Shown piece after piece: positions 23,392-30,526 of a stretch of DNA of 64,000 nt (position 1 is the first letter of the stretch; each line of letters starts with the position of its first letter). Under the pieces are notes generated by a model. It saw nothing but the letters and a program-made list of their open reading frames with translations, did not search any database and was not told where the DNA came from. The stretch comes from Mycobacterium sp. 852002-40037_SCH5390672 (lineage in GTDB: Bacteria > Actinomycetota > Actinomycetes > Mycobacteriales > Mycobacteriaceae). The stretch covers positions 1 through 64,000 of the forward strand of contig NZ_LZTA01000102.1 in NCBI RefSeq assembly GCF_001665875.1. The letters run 5' to 3'. A program made the position numbers and the translations under genes.

Positions 23392-23829
23392 TCAGTCCTC
23401 CTTGCCGAACTGCATCATGTCCAGGTTCCAGTAGCCGCGCATGTTGGTGATCAGTCCCGCGTCGTTGACCTGGTAGGTGAACACGCCACGCACCGTGCTG
23501 GTGAAGCCGCCTTCGAACTTGCTGTTGAGCACCAAAATGTGGGCGATCTCGTCGGGCGAACTCGACGGGAAGGTCTCCTCGCAGGAGATGGAGAGCTGGT
23601 TGGCGGCGATGTTGGTGTCGAAGAACGCGCCGACGGCCTCCTTGCCGCGCACCCCGGTGCCGTCGGGGTTGGTGACGGACTTGCCGATCGGATCCTCGAT
23701 GACGACGTCGTCGGACATCAGCGCCAGCCAGCCCTCCCGGTCGTGCGCCTGCACGCACCGCCACGATGACTGCGACGCGGCCAGGGCCGGGGATGCCTGG
23801 GATTCTTGAGCCTGTGCGGTTTCGGCCAT
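23392..23829 (-). CDS. SnoaL-like/NTF2-fold protein (Rv0760c-like)
   Basis: 145 residues. NTF2 fold visible as SSWRCVQAHDREGWLALMSDDVVIEDPIGKS, GKEAVGAFFDTNIAANQLSIS, TSTVRGVFTYQVNDAGLITNMRGYWNLDMMQF. Matches Rv0760c, a ketosteroid-isomerase-like protein that binds steroid ligands. Placed in a sterol-active neighbourhood (cyp51, adhB). Catalytic activity is not assured from sequence. 38 bases upstream of the HIT gene on the same strand. Confidence 0.88.
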   Translation of the reverse strand: MAETAQAQESQASPALAASQSSWRCVQAHDREGWLALMSDDVVIEDPIGKSVTNPDGTGVRGKEAVGAFFDTNIAANQLSISCEETFPSSSPDEIAHILVLNSKFEGGFTSTVRGVFTYQVNDAGLITNMRGYWNLDMMQFGKED

Positions 23830-23845
23830 TTCTGTTCTCCTGTCA

Positions 23846-24136
23846 CTAGATTGCGCACGCCGCGCGCGCCTTCCTCGGTGGATTGCGGATCAGGCCCAGT
23901 CCGGTGCAGTCGCCCGCGGCGTGCACTTCGGTACCTGGCAGGGCATCGACGAGGCCGAACAGGGTGGTGTCGGGCTCGAACGCGCCGCGAAGTCGTCGCC
24001 GGCGTTGCGGCGGCAGCCCGTCGGGCGTGCCGTACCTCGTCTTTATTGGAGTCTTTATTGGAGACACCAGCAGGCGGTTGCGCACCCTCATGGCGCCGAT
24101 TCGTCCCGGCGCCATGAGGTGGCCGAAGCCGGTCAT
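23846..24136 (-). pseudogene. Remnant of an NADH:flavin oxidoreductase gene
   Basis: A 96-codon frame joins the two ends of an old-yellow-enzyme/2,4-dienoyl-CoA reductase-type protein. The N-terminal part FGHLMAPGRIGAMRVRNRLLVSPIK is the FMN-barrel start; the last part VDALPGTEVHAAGDCTGLGLIRN is the C-terminal NAD(P)-domain end. Family members have about 650 residues, so more than 80% is missing. A tandem 12-base duplication (24039-24062) repeats PIKT. It lies between the SnoaL-like gene and adhB, which directly adjoin in M. tuberculosis as far as I recall. No function expected. Confidence 0.7.
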
Positions 24137-24164
24137 CGAAGAGACGCGGCCGATGACCGGTGGT

Positions 24165-25292
24165 TTACCGGTCGGCGTCGGTGAACCGGATGACGCCGCG
24201 AATGTTCTTGCCGTCCAGCATGTCCTGGTAGCCGTCGTTGATCTGCTCCAGCTTGTACTGGCGGGTGATCATGTCGTCCAGGTTCAGCTTGCCGGCCTTG
24301 TACATCGACAACAGCTGCGGGATGTCGTACTGCGGGTTGCCGCCACCGAAGATGGTGCCCTGCAGGTTCTTTTGCATCAGGGTCAGCATCGCCAGGTTCA
24401 GGGTGACGTTGGTGTCCAGCAGGCTGCCGATGGCGGTCAGCACGCAGGTGCCGCCCTTTTGGGTGAGGTTCAGGTAGTTGTCGACGTCGGCGCCCTGCAG
24501 CTCGCCCACGGTGACGACGACCTTGTGGGCCATCAGGCCATAGGTGACCTCGGCCATGCCCGCCATCGCGGCGAAGATGTCGGGGTAGACGTGGGTGGCG
24601 CCGAACTTCAGCGCCTGGTCGCGCTTCCACTCGACCGGGTCGATCGCGAAGATGTAGCGGGCTCCGGCGTTGACGGCCCCCTGTAGCGCAGCCATGCCGA
24701 CCCCGCCGACGCCGACGATGGCGACGTCTTGGCCCGGGCGGATGTCAGCGGTGCGGACCGCCGAACCGTAGCCGGTGGTGACGCCGCAGCCGACCAGCGC
24801 GGCGACCTCGAACGGGACCGATGGATCGATCTTCACCACCGAGCTTCGGTGCACGACCATGTAGGGGGAGAACGTTCCCAGCAGTGTCATGGGGAAGACG
24901 TTCTGGCCGCGGGCCTGGATGCGGAAGGTGCCGTCGGATACCGCGGCACCGCCCAGCAGGCCGGCGCCCAGATCGCACAGGTTGCGCAGGCCGGCCTGAC
25001 ACGTCGGACACGTCCCGCAGGACGGAATGAACGACAGCACGACGTGGTCTCCGGGGGCGATGTCCTCCACGCCGGGGCCGACCTCGGTGACGATGCCCGC
25101 GCCCTCGTGGCCACCGAGCACCGGGAATCCGGCCATCGGGATACCGCCCGTGACCAGGTGATGGTCGGAGTGGCACATGCCCGCCGCTTCCATCTGGATC
25201 TTGACCTCATGCGCTTGCGGGTCGCCGATCTCGATTTCCTCGATAGACCAGGGCTGGTTGAACTCCCAGATCAGTGCGCCTTTTGTCTTCAT
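24165..25292 (-). CDS. adhB: Zinc alcohol dehydrogenase AdhB (Rv0761c-like)
   Basis: 375 residues from ATG 25292, which has GGAGG six bases upstream; a TTG two codons earlier is less likely. Zinc-type medium-chain dehydrogenase: catalytic-zinc ligands in MCHSDHHL and GGHEGAG, structural-zinc cysteines in CGTCPTCQAGLRNLC, and Rossmann GVGGVGMAALQGAV. Most similar to AdhB (Rv0761c), in the same gene order. It should oxidise alcohols with NAD in the cytoplasm. A KstR-like palindrome lies about 72 bases upstream of the start. Confidence 0.94.
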   Translation of the reverse strand: MKTKGALIWEFNQPWSIEEIEIGDPQAHEVKIQMEAAGMCHSDHHLVTGGIPMAGFPVLGGHEGAGIVTEVGPGVEDIAPGDHVVLSFIPSCGTCPTCQAGLRNLCDLGAGLLGGAAVSDGTFRIQARGQNVFPMTLLGTFSPYMVVHRSSVVKIDPSVPFEVAALVGCGVTTGYGSAVRTADIRPGQDVAIVGVGGVGMAALQGAVNAGARYIFAIDPVEWKRDQALKFGATHVYPDIFAAMAGMAEVTYGLMAHKVVVTVGELQGADVDNYLNLTQKGGTCVLTAIGSLLDTNVTLNLAMLTLMQKNLQGTIFGGGNPQYDIPQLLSMYKAGKLNLDDMITRQYKLEQINDGYQDMLDGKNIRGVIRFTDADR

Positions 25293-25363
25293 GAACAACC
25301 TCCATTAGCAAGCTCTGACCCAAAGTTCGGCAAGGCGGCCGGTCAGGGCCCCGACGGCATGTT

Positions 25364-25377
25364 TAGAACGTGTTCTT
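25364..25377. promoter_or_regulatory. KstR-like palindrome upstream of adhB
   Basis: TAGAACGTGTTCTT matches TNNAACNNGTTNNA except the last base; the core AGAAC-GT-GTTCT is a perfect inverted repeat. It lies in the 154-base gap between the adhB start and the end of the SnoaL-like gene upstream. A KstR or related TetR site is likely, but binding is not shown. Confidence 0.45.
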
Positions 25378-25446
25378 GTTCGCCCATCCATTATGACCTG
25401 CGTCACCGGAGTGTAGACAAGCGGGGACCACCAACCGGTGGGGGGA

Positions 25447-26001
25447 TCACCAAATCGGGACGGGTGCCTCGCCGAGCGGGTAGTAGCCCGGTAACTTCTC
25501 GCCGGCGATGCTGCGCTCGATCCGCTTCTGCATGCCGGCGGACAGATCGCCGGATTCGATCAGGTTCGCGAACATCTTCGCGACGTGACCGAAGTCGAAG
25601 AAGTCACGCTGCCACTCGATGAGCTGGTCGCTGTTGAGGCGGAACCAGCTGCCGCCGATGCCGTAGATCTCGTCCCGGGTGCCGTCGGTCTTGTTGACGA
25701 TCTGCTTCCAGAACCCGACGATCTCGCCCTGCTTCTCGTCGATGAGCACTTTCTGGTATTCGTACACCCAGTTCTCCAGGCCCTCCATCTCCAGGCCGAG
25801 CGCGATGTCGCGGATCTCGTCGATCCCGACGCACATCACGTCCTCCTTGGGGCCGATGTTCCAGCCGTAGGTGGCGTCCTGGGTGTAGAAGTCCCCCAAC
25901 GGCCGCCAGTCGCCGGCCTTTTCGCAGTCCTTGTTCGCCTGCAGCCAGCGGTCGACCCATGCCTCGAGTTGCTCACGGGAGTGTGACGCCTTTGATGTCA
26001 T
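25447..26001 (-). CDS. SnoaL-like protein (Rv0762c-like)
   Basis: 184 residues from ATG 26001 (MTSKASHSREQLEAWV), with AAAGAAG before it; the frame continues upstream into the ferredoxin gene as a shadow. The NTF2/SnoaL pattern is visible: WVDRWLQANKDCEKAGDWRPLGDFYTQDATYGWNIGPKEDVMCVGIDEIRDI, then WVYEYQKVLIDEKQGEIVGFWKQIV. Immediately downstream of the ferredoxin and cyp51 genes on the same strand (four-base gap), so probably in their operon. M. tuberculosis has Rv0762c here. Role unknown; sterol binding is a fair guess only. Confidence 0.85.
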   Translation of the reverse strand: MTSKASHSREQLEAWVDRWLQANKDCEKAGDWRPLGDFYTQDATYGWNIGPKEDVMCVGIDEIRDIALGLEMEGLENWVYEYQKVLIDEKQGEIVGFWKQIVNKTDGTRDEIYGIGGSWFRLNSDQLIEWQRDFFDFGHVAKMFANLIESGDLSAGMQKRIERSIAGEKLPGYYPLGEAPVPIW

Positions 26002-26005
26002 TGGG

Positions 26006-26215
26006 TCAATCTTCTTTCTCTTTGATGGAAAGCGCTTGTGTGGGGCACATATCGACCGCGCGTTCGACTTCATCGCGGGCGTCTTCGGGCGGTTCGGGGT
26101 CGACGATCTCGACCTTGCCCCGCTTGGGCACCCGGAAGTAGTCCGGCGCCTCCAGTTCGCACATGGCGTGGCCCTGACACAAATCCAGATCGGCTTCGAT
26201 TCTGAATCCGCCCAT
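26006..26215 (-). CDS. 3Fe-4S ferredoxin, partner of CYP51 (Rv0763c-like)
   Basis: 69 residues: MGGFRIEADLDLCQGHAMCELEAPDYF ... VDMCPTQALSIKEKED. Three cluster cysteines (CQGHAMC and CP), with His in the position that 4Fe-4S ferredoxins fill with a fourth cysteine, typical of 3Fe-4S ferredoxins of bacterial P450s. It lies 12 bases after cyp51 on the same strand; the M. tuberculosis equivalent Rv0763c can pass electrons to CYP51. Confidence 0.95.
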   Translation of the reverse strand: MGGFRIEADLDLCQGHAMCELEAPDYFRVPKRGKVEIVDPEPPEDARDEVERAVDMCPTQALSIKEKED

Positions 26216-26227
26216 TGGACTTACTCC

Positions 26228-27580
26228 TTACGCATTGCGCTTGCGGTAGCGGACCTTCGCCGGCCGGGCAAGCTGCACGACCATCTTGGAGTGGTCGTTG
26301 TGATAGCTGTCCGCCGGCTGGGCCATCTCAAATTCGTACTCGCGCAACAGGACCGAGAAGATCGCCTTGATCTGCATCTGGGCGAAGGCGGCGCCGACGC
26401 AGCGGTGCCGTCCCGCGCCGAACGGAATCCAGGTCCACCGGTTGACGATGTCGGCCTGCTCGGGCTTGTTGTAGCGGTCGGGCTTGAACGCATCCGGGTC
26501 GGGAAAATCCTCGGCTATCCGGTTCGAGATCGCCGGGGACGCCGCGACGAAGTCACCGTCGTGAATGGGAAAGCCCTCGACCTCGAACTCGCCCTTGGCA
26601 ACCCGCATCAGGATGATCAGCGGCGGGTGCAGCCGCAGCGTCTCCTTGACCACGTTGTCCAGCTTTGGAATGGACCGCAGGGCATGGAAACTCACCTCCT
26701 GGCCGTCGGCGTAGAGCTCCTCGAGCTCGGCCCGCACCTCGGCGTACTCCTCGGGGTGGCGGATCAACTCGATCAGCGTCCACGCCGAGGTCCCCGAACT
26801 GGTGTGGTGCCCCGCGAACATCAGCGAGATGAACATCCCGGTGACCTCGTCGGCGGAGAAACGGGGCTGGCCCTCTTCGTCTTTGATGGAGACCAGCACG
26901 TCGAGCATGTCGCGGTCGGCCTTGTCTTTCGGCGGGTTAGCCAGCCGCTGGTCCATGATTTCCTGCACCAGCGCAACAAGTTTGACGCGGGCCTCGTCGC
27001 GTCTTTTGAAGCTTTCGATCGGCAGGTAGGGATCGACGTAACACAGCGGGTCGGTGCCGCGCTCCAGCTCGTGGTAGTACTCGGCGAACCGGTGGTCGAG
27101 TTGCTCGCGGAACTTCAGCCCGATCAGGCAGGCCGTCGAGGTGTAGATGGTCAGCTCGGCGAAGAAGTCGAGCAGCTCGATCTCGCCTTCCTCACCCCAG
27201 TTGGCGATCATCTTCTTGACTTCGCCCTCGATGGTGGCCGCGTGGCCCTTCATCTGCTCGCCGCGCAGCGCCGAGTTGTGCAGCATCTCCTTGCGCCGCT
27301 CGGGGCTGGCGTCGAACACCACGCCCTTGCCGAAGATCGGCGTCATGAACGGATAAGCCTCGGCCTGGTCCAGGTCTTCGTCGGCGGAGCGGAAGAAGAA
27401 TTCGTTGGCACCGGCGCCGGACAGCAGGATGACGTGCTTGTCCACCAGCTGGAACCAGCCCACGTCGCCGCATTCCTCGCGGACGCGCTTCATCAAACCG
27501 ATTGGGTCGGTGCGGAATTCCTCGAGGTGGCCGTGCTCTTCTTCGCCACCGGAAACCCGGGGCACGATGGCGGTGGTCAT
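26228..27580 (-). CDS. cyp51: Sterol 14-alpha-demethylase CYP51 (Rv0764c-like)
   Basis: 450 residues from ATG 27580 (MTTAIVPRVSGG) with GGAG upstream; a GTG three codons earlier is possible. Close to M. tuberculosis CYP51 throughout: FRTDPIGLM, AYPFMTPIFGKGVVFDA in the B-C region, I-helix FAGHHTSSGTSAW, ETLRLHPP with the ExxR pair, and haem loop FGAGRHRCVGAAFA with the Cys ligand. It removes the 14-alpha methyl group of sterols using electrons from the adjacent ferredoxin and is the azole-drug target family. Bacteria with CYP51 mostly lack sterol synthesis, so the natural substrate is open. Confidence 0.97.
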   Translation of the reverse strand: MTTAIVPRVSGGEEEHGHLEEFRTDPIGLMKRVREECGDVGWFQLVDKHVILLSGAGANEFFFRSADEDLDQAEAYPFMTPIFGKGVVFDASPERRKEMLHNSALRGEQMKGHAATIEGEVKKMIANWGEEGEIELLDFFAELTIYTSTACLIGLKFREQLDHRFAEYYHELERGTDPLCYVDPYLPIESFKRRDEARVKLVALVQEIMDQRLANPPKDKADRDMLDVLVSIKDEEGQPRFSADEVTGMFISLMFAGHHTSSGTSAWTLIELIRHPEEYAEVRAELEELYADGQEVSFHALRSIPKLDNVVKETLRLHPPLIILMRVAKGEFEVEGFPIHDGDFVAASPAISNRIAEDFPDPDAFKPDRYNKPEQADIVNRWTWIPFGAGRHRCVGAAFAQMQIKAIFSVLLREYEFEMAQPADSYHNDHSKMVVQLARPAKVRYRKRNA

Positions 27581-27635
27581 ATTGCCCACTCCTCACCAGC
27601 GCGCGTCCCGCGCGCCGCATCGTCGATTCGCGAAG

Positions 27636-28460
27636 TCATGACGGCATCCCCTCTTCGCCGAGTGCGAGTTTCTGGCGATCTTTGTTGTCGGTCAACGGGG
27701 CTTCGGGCTGAAGCTCCATGTTCGCGATGAAGCCACCGCGCGGTGTCTCCGCGACGAAGGTGATGGCTCGTGCCAGGTCGGCCGCGCGCAGGAAGTAGTC
27801 ATGGCGGGCCTGGCCCCATTTGGCCCAGTCCTCGAGTGCGGGGCCGATCTTGTCGGCCGGCAGGCTCCAGCCCATCGACGTCTTCGTCGGCCCGGGATGC
27901 ACGATCGAGGCCCGCACGCCGGTGCCCTCGAGCTCCATCTGGAAGTTGGTGACCATCGCAACCAGCGCGGCCTTGGCCGCCCCGTAGGCACCCATGTGCG
28001 GCCGTTGGCGCAGGGCCACGTCGGAACCGACGAAGATCAGGTCGCCGCGCTGCCGGTCGAGCATGCCGGGCAGCACCGCCCCGGCCAGGCGGTTGGCGCC
28101 GACCAGGTGGATCTGCAGCTGCGACTCGAACTCGTCGGTGGTGATCTCGGCGAGCTTGCCGAAGTAGGTGTCGCCCGCGCCGGCCACCAGTACCTCGATA
28201 TCGCCGAGCGCGTCGACCGACTGTGCAACAAAGGATTTCACCGAGTTCGGGTCGGTGACGTCCAGGTGGAATCCGACCGCCTCGCCGCCTTCGGCGTTGA
28301 TCTTGCCGACGATGTCGTCGAGCTTCTCGACCCGGCGGGCGCCCAGCGCGACCGGGAAACCGTGCGCCGCGAGTTCGATGGCGGTTGCCTCTCCGATGCC
28401 GGAGGAAGCGCCGGCCACGATGGCGGGCCGGCGGTCGGGCAGGGGCTCAAAGCGGGGCAT
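27636..28460 (-). CDS. Short-chain dehydrogenase/reductase (Rv0765c-like)
   Basis: 274 residues. GASSGIGEATA cofactor motif (residues 18-28), active site in HMGAYGAAKAALVAM with Ser in FVGSDVALRQRP, and ASIVHPGPTKTS. The last 50 residues are longer than in minimal SDRs. Its ATG (28458-28460) abuts the stop of the P450 gene upstream with no spacer, and cyp51 follows 55 bases downstream, so it lies in the TetR-cyp123-SDR-cyp51-ferredoxin run. Likely oxidises or reduces a sterol-like or lipid alcohol; unproven. Confidence 0.9.
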   Translation of the reverse strand: MPRFEPLPDRRPAIVAGASSGIGEATAIELAAHGFPVALGARRVEKLDDIVGKINAEGGEAVGFHLDVTDPNSVKSFVAQSVDALGDIEVLVAGAGDTYFGKLAEITTDEFESQLQIHLVGANRLAGAVLPGMLDRQRGDLIFVGSDVALRQRPHMGAYGAAKAALVAMVTNFQMELEGTGVRASIVHPGPTKTSMGWSLPADKIGPALEDWAKWGQARHDYFLRAADLARAITFVAETPRGGFIANMELQPEAPLTDNKDRQKLALGEEGMPS

Positions 28461-29678
28461 TCAGCGGACCTCCACGCTCATGGGTAGGTGAGCGAATCCG
28501 CGGACATTGCTCGAGTGGACTCGGACGGCGTTGGCCTCGTCCACCTCGTAGCCGCGGATTCGCTTGAACAACTCGGTGAGCGCAACCCGGGCTTCCATCC
28601 GCGCCAGATGCGCGCCCAGGCAGAAGTGTGCGCCGCTACCGAAACTCAATAGTTTGGGCCCTATTTCGCGCCCGATCAGGTAGTCGTCAGGGTTGTCGAA
28701 GACGCGCTCGTCGCGATGCCCCGACCCGGGCAACAGCAGCAGGACATCGCCCTCGGGAATGGTGGTGTCGTAGAGGGTGAACTCGCCGGAGACGGTGCGG
28801 GCCAGGATCTGGCTGGAGGTGTCGTAGCGCAGCGTCTCCTCGACCCACAACGGCACCCGCGAGAGATCCTCGTAGACCGGTGTCAGTTGATCCGGGTTCT
28901 TGTGACCCCAAAATGCCGCATTGGCAAGCAGTTTGGTAGTGGTCTCGTTTCCGGCGATCACCATCAGGAACATGAAGCCGAGCACTTCGTCGTCGGTGAG
29001 CCGGTCGCCGTCGATCTCGGCCTCCAACAGCGCCGAAGTCAGATCGTCGGTCAGCTTCTCGCGGCGCTCGGCCACCATCCCCTGGTAGTAAACGATCAGG
29101 TTCAGGGAGGCCTCGACAGCCTCCGGTGGCACGTCGGTGACCCCCTCCGCGCGGTGCATCACGCCGTCGGCCCAGGCCCGGACCTGATCCCGATCCGGCT
29201 CGGGGACGCCCATCAGCTCGGAGATGACGTCCATGGGCAGCTTGCCGGCGAACTCCTCGACGTAGTCGACCGCACCGTCCTTGGCCTTGGCCAGCATGGT
29301 GTCGAGATGCTGCGTCGCGATCTCGGTGACCCGGGGCTCGAGTTCCCGAATCCGGCGCGGCGTGAAGCCTTTTGACACCAGCGTCCGCAGCCGCAGATGA
29401 GCGGGATCGTCCATCGCCAGAAACGACATCGTCTTGCTGGCGTGCGGGCCACGCGACGCCGGGTCCAGCGAGACGCCGTACTTGTTGGAAAGCGTTGTGC
29501 TGTTGCGGAATCCCTGCAACACGTCCTGATGGCGCGACAACGCCCAGAACTTCAGCTCGTCATTGCGATAGAGCGGGGCCTCGTCGCGCAGCCGCTGATA
29601 GTACGGGTACGGATCTTCGTGGAAGTCGTAGTCGTAGGGATCGAGGACCAGCTCGTGGTCGCCCACATGGACGGTCAT
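28461..29678 (-). CDS. cyp123: Cytochrome P450 CYP123 (Rv0766c-like)
   Basis: 405 residues. P450 landmarks: FLAMDDPAHLRLRTLVSKGFTPRRI near the C-helix, I-helix MFLMVIAGNETTTKLLANA, K-helix ExxR in VEETLRYDTSSQ, and haem loop LSFGSGAHFCLGAHLARMEARVAL. The gene sits without gap between the TetR gene and the SDR gene, exactly as Rv0765c-Rv0767c. The CYP123 name rests on position and similarity; substrate unknown. Confidence 0.92.
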   Translation of the reverse strand: MTVHVGDHELVLDPYDYDFHEDPYPYYQRLRDEAPLYRNDELKFWALSRHQDVLQGFRNSTTLSNKYGVSLDPASRGPHASKTMSFLAMDDPAHLRLRTLVSKGFTPRRIRELEPRVTEIATQHLDTMLAKAKDGAVDYVEEFAGKLPMDVISELMGVPEPDRDQVRAWADGVMHRAEGVTDVPPEAVEASLNLIVYYQGMVAERREKLTDDLTSALLEAEIDGDRLTDDEVLGFMFLMVIAGNETTTKLLANAAFWGHKNPDQLTPVYEDLSRVPLWVEETLRYDTSSQILARTVSGEFTLYDTTIPEGDVLLLLPGSGHRDERVFDNPDDYLIGREIGPKLLSFGSGAHFCLGAHLARMEARVALTELFKRIRGYEVDEANAVRVHSSNVRGFAHLPMSVEVR

Positions 29679-30314
29679 TTAGGTTCTTGTCTCCTGGTTC
29701 GTCTCGCCGGGGCCGGGCAAGATCAGACTCACTACATAGGCCAATTGGTCGGCGATCTGGTGATAGGTGAACTGGCCACTGGCCGCCTGTACCAATGCGC
29801 CGAAGAACATCATTTCGAGCGCGGTCACCGTGTTCGGGTCGGCCCCAGGCCCGATGGCGGTGGCGATGCGGCGATGGATCTCGGCGCCGATGCGGTCGCG
29901 CACCGCGCCCACCGCGGGATCCGTGCCACCGCCGAGCAATGCCGTCGTGCATGCGGCGCCGACCTCGGGTTCATCGGCGACCACCAGGGCCAGGTGATGC
30001 AGCACCCGTTCCACCCGGGTGGTCATCGGGTCGTTGACGTCGGTGAAATAGGGGACCTGCCGCACCAGGTCCAGGTAGACCTCGGCGATCAGATGATTCT
30101 TCGACGAGAAGTAGGTGTAGGCGGTGGCCGGTGCGACCTTGGCGCGGGCTGCCACCGCGCGCACCGTCAGATCGGCATAGGACTTCTCGCGCAGCGTTTC
30201 GATGCCGGCCGCGAGCACCTTGCGGAAGGTCTCCTCCTGGCGACGGTTGCGGGGCGGCTGACCGGTCTGGCGGTCGCCATCGGATGTCACCGTCACCAGT
30301 GCGTCGCTGGACAC
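29679..30314 (-). CDS. TetR-family repressor (Rv0767c-like)
   Basis: 211 residues. Helix-turn-helix in the N-terminal third: TLREKSYADLTVRAVAARAKVAPATAYTYFSSKNHLIAEVYL. The rest is a ligand-binding helical domain with GQFTYHQIADQLAYVVSLIL near the end. GTG start overlapping a palindrome (30308-30321) that recurs before aldA on the other strand. Its stop abuts the cyp123 start. It is therefore a good candidate to repress both its own P450 operon and the divergent aldA operon, with a sterol or lipid ligand as inducer. Inference from context. Confidence 0.9.
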   Translation of the reverse strand: MSSDALVTVTSDGDRQTGQPPRNRRQEETFRKVLAAGIETLREKSYADLTVRAVAARAKVAPATAYTYFSSKNHLIAEVYLDLVRQVPYFTDVNDPMTTRVERVLHHLALVVADEPEVGAACTTALLGGGTDPAVGAVRDRIGAEIHRRIATAIGPGADPNTVTALEMMFFGALVQAASGQFTYHQIADQLAYVVSLILPGPGETNQETRT

Positions 30315-30321
30315 ATGTCCA
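30308..30321. promoter_or_regulatory. Operator-like palindrome at the TetR start codon
   Basis: TGGACA-CA-TGTCCA, perfect six-base arms. It covers the GTG start of the TetR gene (30312-30314), which is also the expected transcription start, so a bound dimer would block initiation. The inner GGACA-N2-TGTCC recurs at 30467-30478. Confidence 0.65.
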
Positions 30322-30326
30322 AGCTA
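30321..30326 (-). promoter_or_regulatory. -10 element of leaderless promoter for TetR-P450 run
   Basis: On the minus strand TAGCTT fits TANNNT and ends six bases before the GTG at 30314, so the mRNA would start at the codon. TTGCTT at 30345-30350 is a weak -35 with 18-base spacing. No Shine-Dalgarno precedes the GTG. Confidence 0.45.
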
Positions 30327-30466
30327 TCGGATCCGATCGCCGCGAAGCAAGCCCGACCCATGAACATACTGGTTAATCAATGATTTTCACCGCAGTGGGA
30401 GCGGCATTCGAGATCGGCCCTTGCACCGCCGACGACCTGGCGGCTAAGGTTCGATCGGGCAATATC

Positions 30467-30478
30467 GGACAACTGTCC
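30467..30478. promoter_or_regulatory. Second copy of operator palindrome before aldA
   Basis: GGACA-AC-TGTCC, five-base perfect arms, 48 bases before the aldA ATG. A TANNNT -10 candidate (TAGATT, 30481-30486) follows two bases later, so a bound protein would block polymerase. Same core as the site at 30308-30321. Confidence 0.6.
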
Positions 30479-30526
30479 ACTAGATTGACGTGTGCCGGGT
30501 TGGCCGCGCACAGACGGGAGCGGGAC

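Noticed and set aside
25931..27730. 599-codon plus-strand open frame
   Set aside because: It is the complement of cyp51, ferredoxin and SnoaL-like genes; the translation is His/Arg/Gly/Val-rich without any domain, as expected from a shadow of GC-rich coding DNA.
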